Source: Dehalococcoidia bacterium
GTDB lineage: Bacteria > Chloroflexota > Dehalococcoidia > Dehalococcoidales > RBG-16-60-22
Direction: 5' to 3'
Length of the DNA: 6,912 nt
Assembly: GCA_030605045.1 (NCBI GenBank)
Contig: JAUWBK010000066.1
Location: 1 to 6,912 of the forward strand
Shown here: positions 5,981-6,912 of the stretch, piece by piece
Position numbering within the stretch: the first letter of the stretch is position 1
Layout: each line of letters begins with the position of its first letter
The notes under the pieces: model-generated
What the model saw: the letters and a program-made list of their open reading frames with translations, nothing else
Database searches by the model: none
What the model was told of the DNA's origin: nothing
Translations under genes and position numbers: made by a program

Positions 5981-6912
5981 ATGCCACACGGCTATAACGG
6001 TAAGATTTTGCGAGTTGACCTTTCCTCGGGGAGGTTGACTCCCGAGGAATTCCCGGAAAATTTCTATCGCCAGTATTTCGGTGGTGAGGGTTTTACTGGC
6101 TACTTTTTGCTCAAAGAACTCTCGCGGGGTGTTGACCCTTTGGGTCCAGATAATAAGCTAATCTTCGCCGCTGGCCCTCTCACTGGGGTACCGGTGGGTG
6201 GTTGCGGTCGCCACAGTGTTGGCGGCAAGTCACCACTTACCGGGGCGTTTGGTGAAGCCGAAGCTGGAGGCTACTGGGGAGCTGAGCTTAAAATGGCTGG
6301 TTTTGATGCCATAATCGTGGAGGGTAAAGCGGAAAAGCCAGTTTATCTTTTTATCCGGGATGGCGAAGCCCAGCTCAGGGACGCCCGTCACCTTTGGGGG
6401 ATGAAAGCTTTGGAATGCCAGAATGCCATTCGCGAAGAGCTAGGTGACCCGCTAATCAAGGTGGCTTACATTGGCCCGGCAGGGGAAAACCTGGTGCGTT
6501 TTGCTAGTGTCATGAATGATCTAGATGCTGCTGCGGGCAGGACAGGTATGGGGGCAGTTATGGGTTCCAAAAACCTCAAAGCGATAGCTTGTCGTGGTCA
6601 TCAGCGCGTTTCCTTAGCTGACCCGCAAGCAGTTAGGGATATTGGTATTTGGGTTAGAGATAATACGCCGATAACCAGCAAGGGGTTTCATGATTTCGGT
6701 ACGGCGAGGATGGTTCGCATCTTGGATGGTGTTGGAGGTTTGCCCACCCGTAACTTCCAGTTGGGTTCCTTTGAGGGCGCCGATAAGATAAGCGGTCAAA
6801 CCATGAAAGACACCATCTTGGTGAAAAGGAGGGCTTGCTTTGCCTGCCCTGTTCAGTGCAAACGGGAGGTAAAGGTGGATGAGCCCTATACGGTTGACCC
6901 TCGTTACGGAGG
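5981..6912 (+). CDS. Aldehyde ferredoxin oxidoreductase family enzyme, N-terminal half (truncated by window edge)
   Basis: The first 310 residues of an AOR-family tungsten (or molybdenum) bis-pterin enzyme. Characterised members oxidise aldehydes to acids, or run in reverse, passing electrons to ferredoxin in the cytoplasm. Members are about 600 residues, so about half is missing. Visible features are the typical N-terminus GYNGKILRVDLSSG (4-17), GRHSVGGKSPLTG (76-88) and AAGRTGMGAVMGSKNL (184-199), both expected pterin-contacting loops. Cys286, Cys289 and Cys293 (CxxCxxxC) supply three ligands of the [4Fe-4S] cluster; the fourth should lie past the edge. ATG at 5981 follows AAGGAGGG by 5 bases, a strong site. 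It is transcribed divergently from the LarA-homologue cluster. The substrate cannot be told: the family includes aldehyde, formaldehyde and glyceraldehyde-3-phosphate oxidoreductases, hydroxycarboxylate viologen oxidoreductase and BamB-type benzoyl-CoA reductase subunits. Hydroxycarboxylate viologen oxidoreductase acts on 2-hydroxyacids, which would suit a LarA neighbour, but this is only inference. Confidence 0.9.
   Translation, partial: MPHGYNGKILRVDLSSGRLTPEEFPENFYRQYFGGEGFTGYFLLKELSRGVDPLGPDNKLIFAAGPLTGVPVGGCGRHSVGGKSPLTGAFGEAEAGGYWGAELKMAGFDAIIVEGKAEKPVYLFIRDGEAQLRDARHLWGMKALECQNAIREELGDPLIKVAYIGPAGENLVRFASVMNDLDAAAGRTGMGAVMGSKNLKAIACRGHQRVSLADPQAVRDIGIWVRDNTPITSKGFHDFGTARMVRILDGVGGLPTRNFQLGSFEGADKISGQTMKDTILVKRRACFACPVQCKREVKVDEPYTVDPRYG

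Noticed and set aside
6614..6799. Minus-strand 61-residue frame inside the AOR-family gene
   Set aside because: It is wholly antisense to conserved AOR sequence, with no recognised motif.
1..6912. Defence system, CRISPR array, insertion sequence or prophage
   Set aside because: No spaced direct repeats, transposase, nuclease, recombinase or phage-type proteins are visible; the recognisable genes are all metabolic or redox proteins.

Overview
The window looks like chromosomal DNA of an anaerobic, fermentative or syntrophic bacterium. Base composition is roughly balanced by eye. The gene content is typical of strict anaerobes: a tungsten/molybdopterin aldehyde ferredoxin oxidoreductase (AOR) family enzyme, a nickel-pincer LarA-family racemase homologue, and a cysteine-rich ferredoxin-like protein. 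Anaerobic Chloroflexota (Dehalococcoidia-like), Desulfobacterota or Clostridia-like Firmicutes would all fit. The sequence alone does not decide between them.

Layout from left to right. Positions 1-1130 (minus) hold the N-terminal 376 residues of a long-chain-type AMP-forming acyl-CoA ligase that runs off the left edge. Positions 1131-1467 are the only long gene-free stretch. It holds two minus-strand intrinsic terminator-like hairpins, a GC-rich dyad next to a run of eight C, and an AT-rich palindrome. Positions 1468-1893 (minus) are a PaaI-like hotdog thioesterase, and 1931-3118 (minus) a class I/II PLP aminotransferase. Positions 3242-4546 (minus) encode a winged-helix-like plus cysteine-rich plus double [4Fe-4S] ferredoxin protein. 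Positions 4589-5830 (minus) encode a LarA/DUF2088 homologue. Positions 5981-6912 (plus) are the N-terminal half of an AOR-family enzyme that runs off the right edge. The 150 bp between the LarA and AOR starts carry a plausible divergent promoter pair.

The four genes from larA-like to thioesterase share a strand, with gaps of 42, 123 and 37 bp. They end at a convincing terminator (1407-1434), so they probably form one transcript starting near 5858. The acyl-CoA ligase lies beyond that terminator and may be a separate unit with its own leader hairpin.

Metabolically the set could fit oxidation of amino or hydroxy acids. The racemase would interconvert 2-hydroxyacid stereoisomers and the aminotransferase would link amino and 2-oxo acids. 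The AOR would interconvert aldehydes and acids using ferredoxin-like electron carriers, and the ligase and thioesterase would handle acyl-CoA. That pathway is an inference from gene neighbourhood; every substrate is unknown. I saw no tRNA, rRNA, CRISPR array, insertion sequence or phage gene. The least ordinary items are the cysteine-rich winged-helix ferredoxin protein, the LarA homologue lacking lactate-type substrate residues, and a short plus-strand hydrophobic ORF in the 3119-3241 gap.
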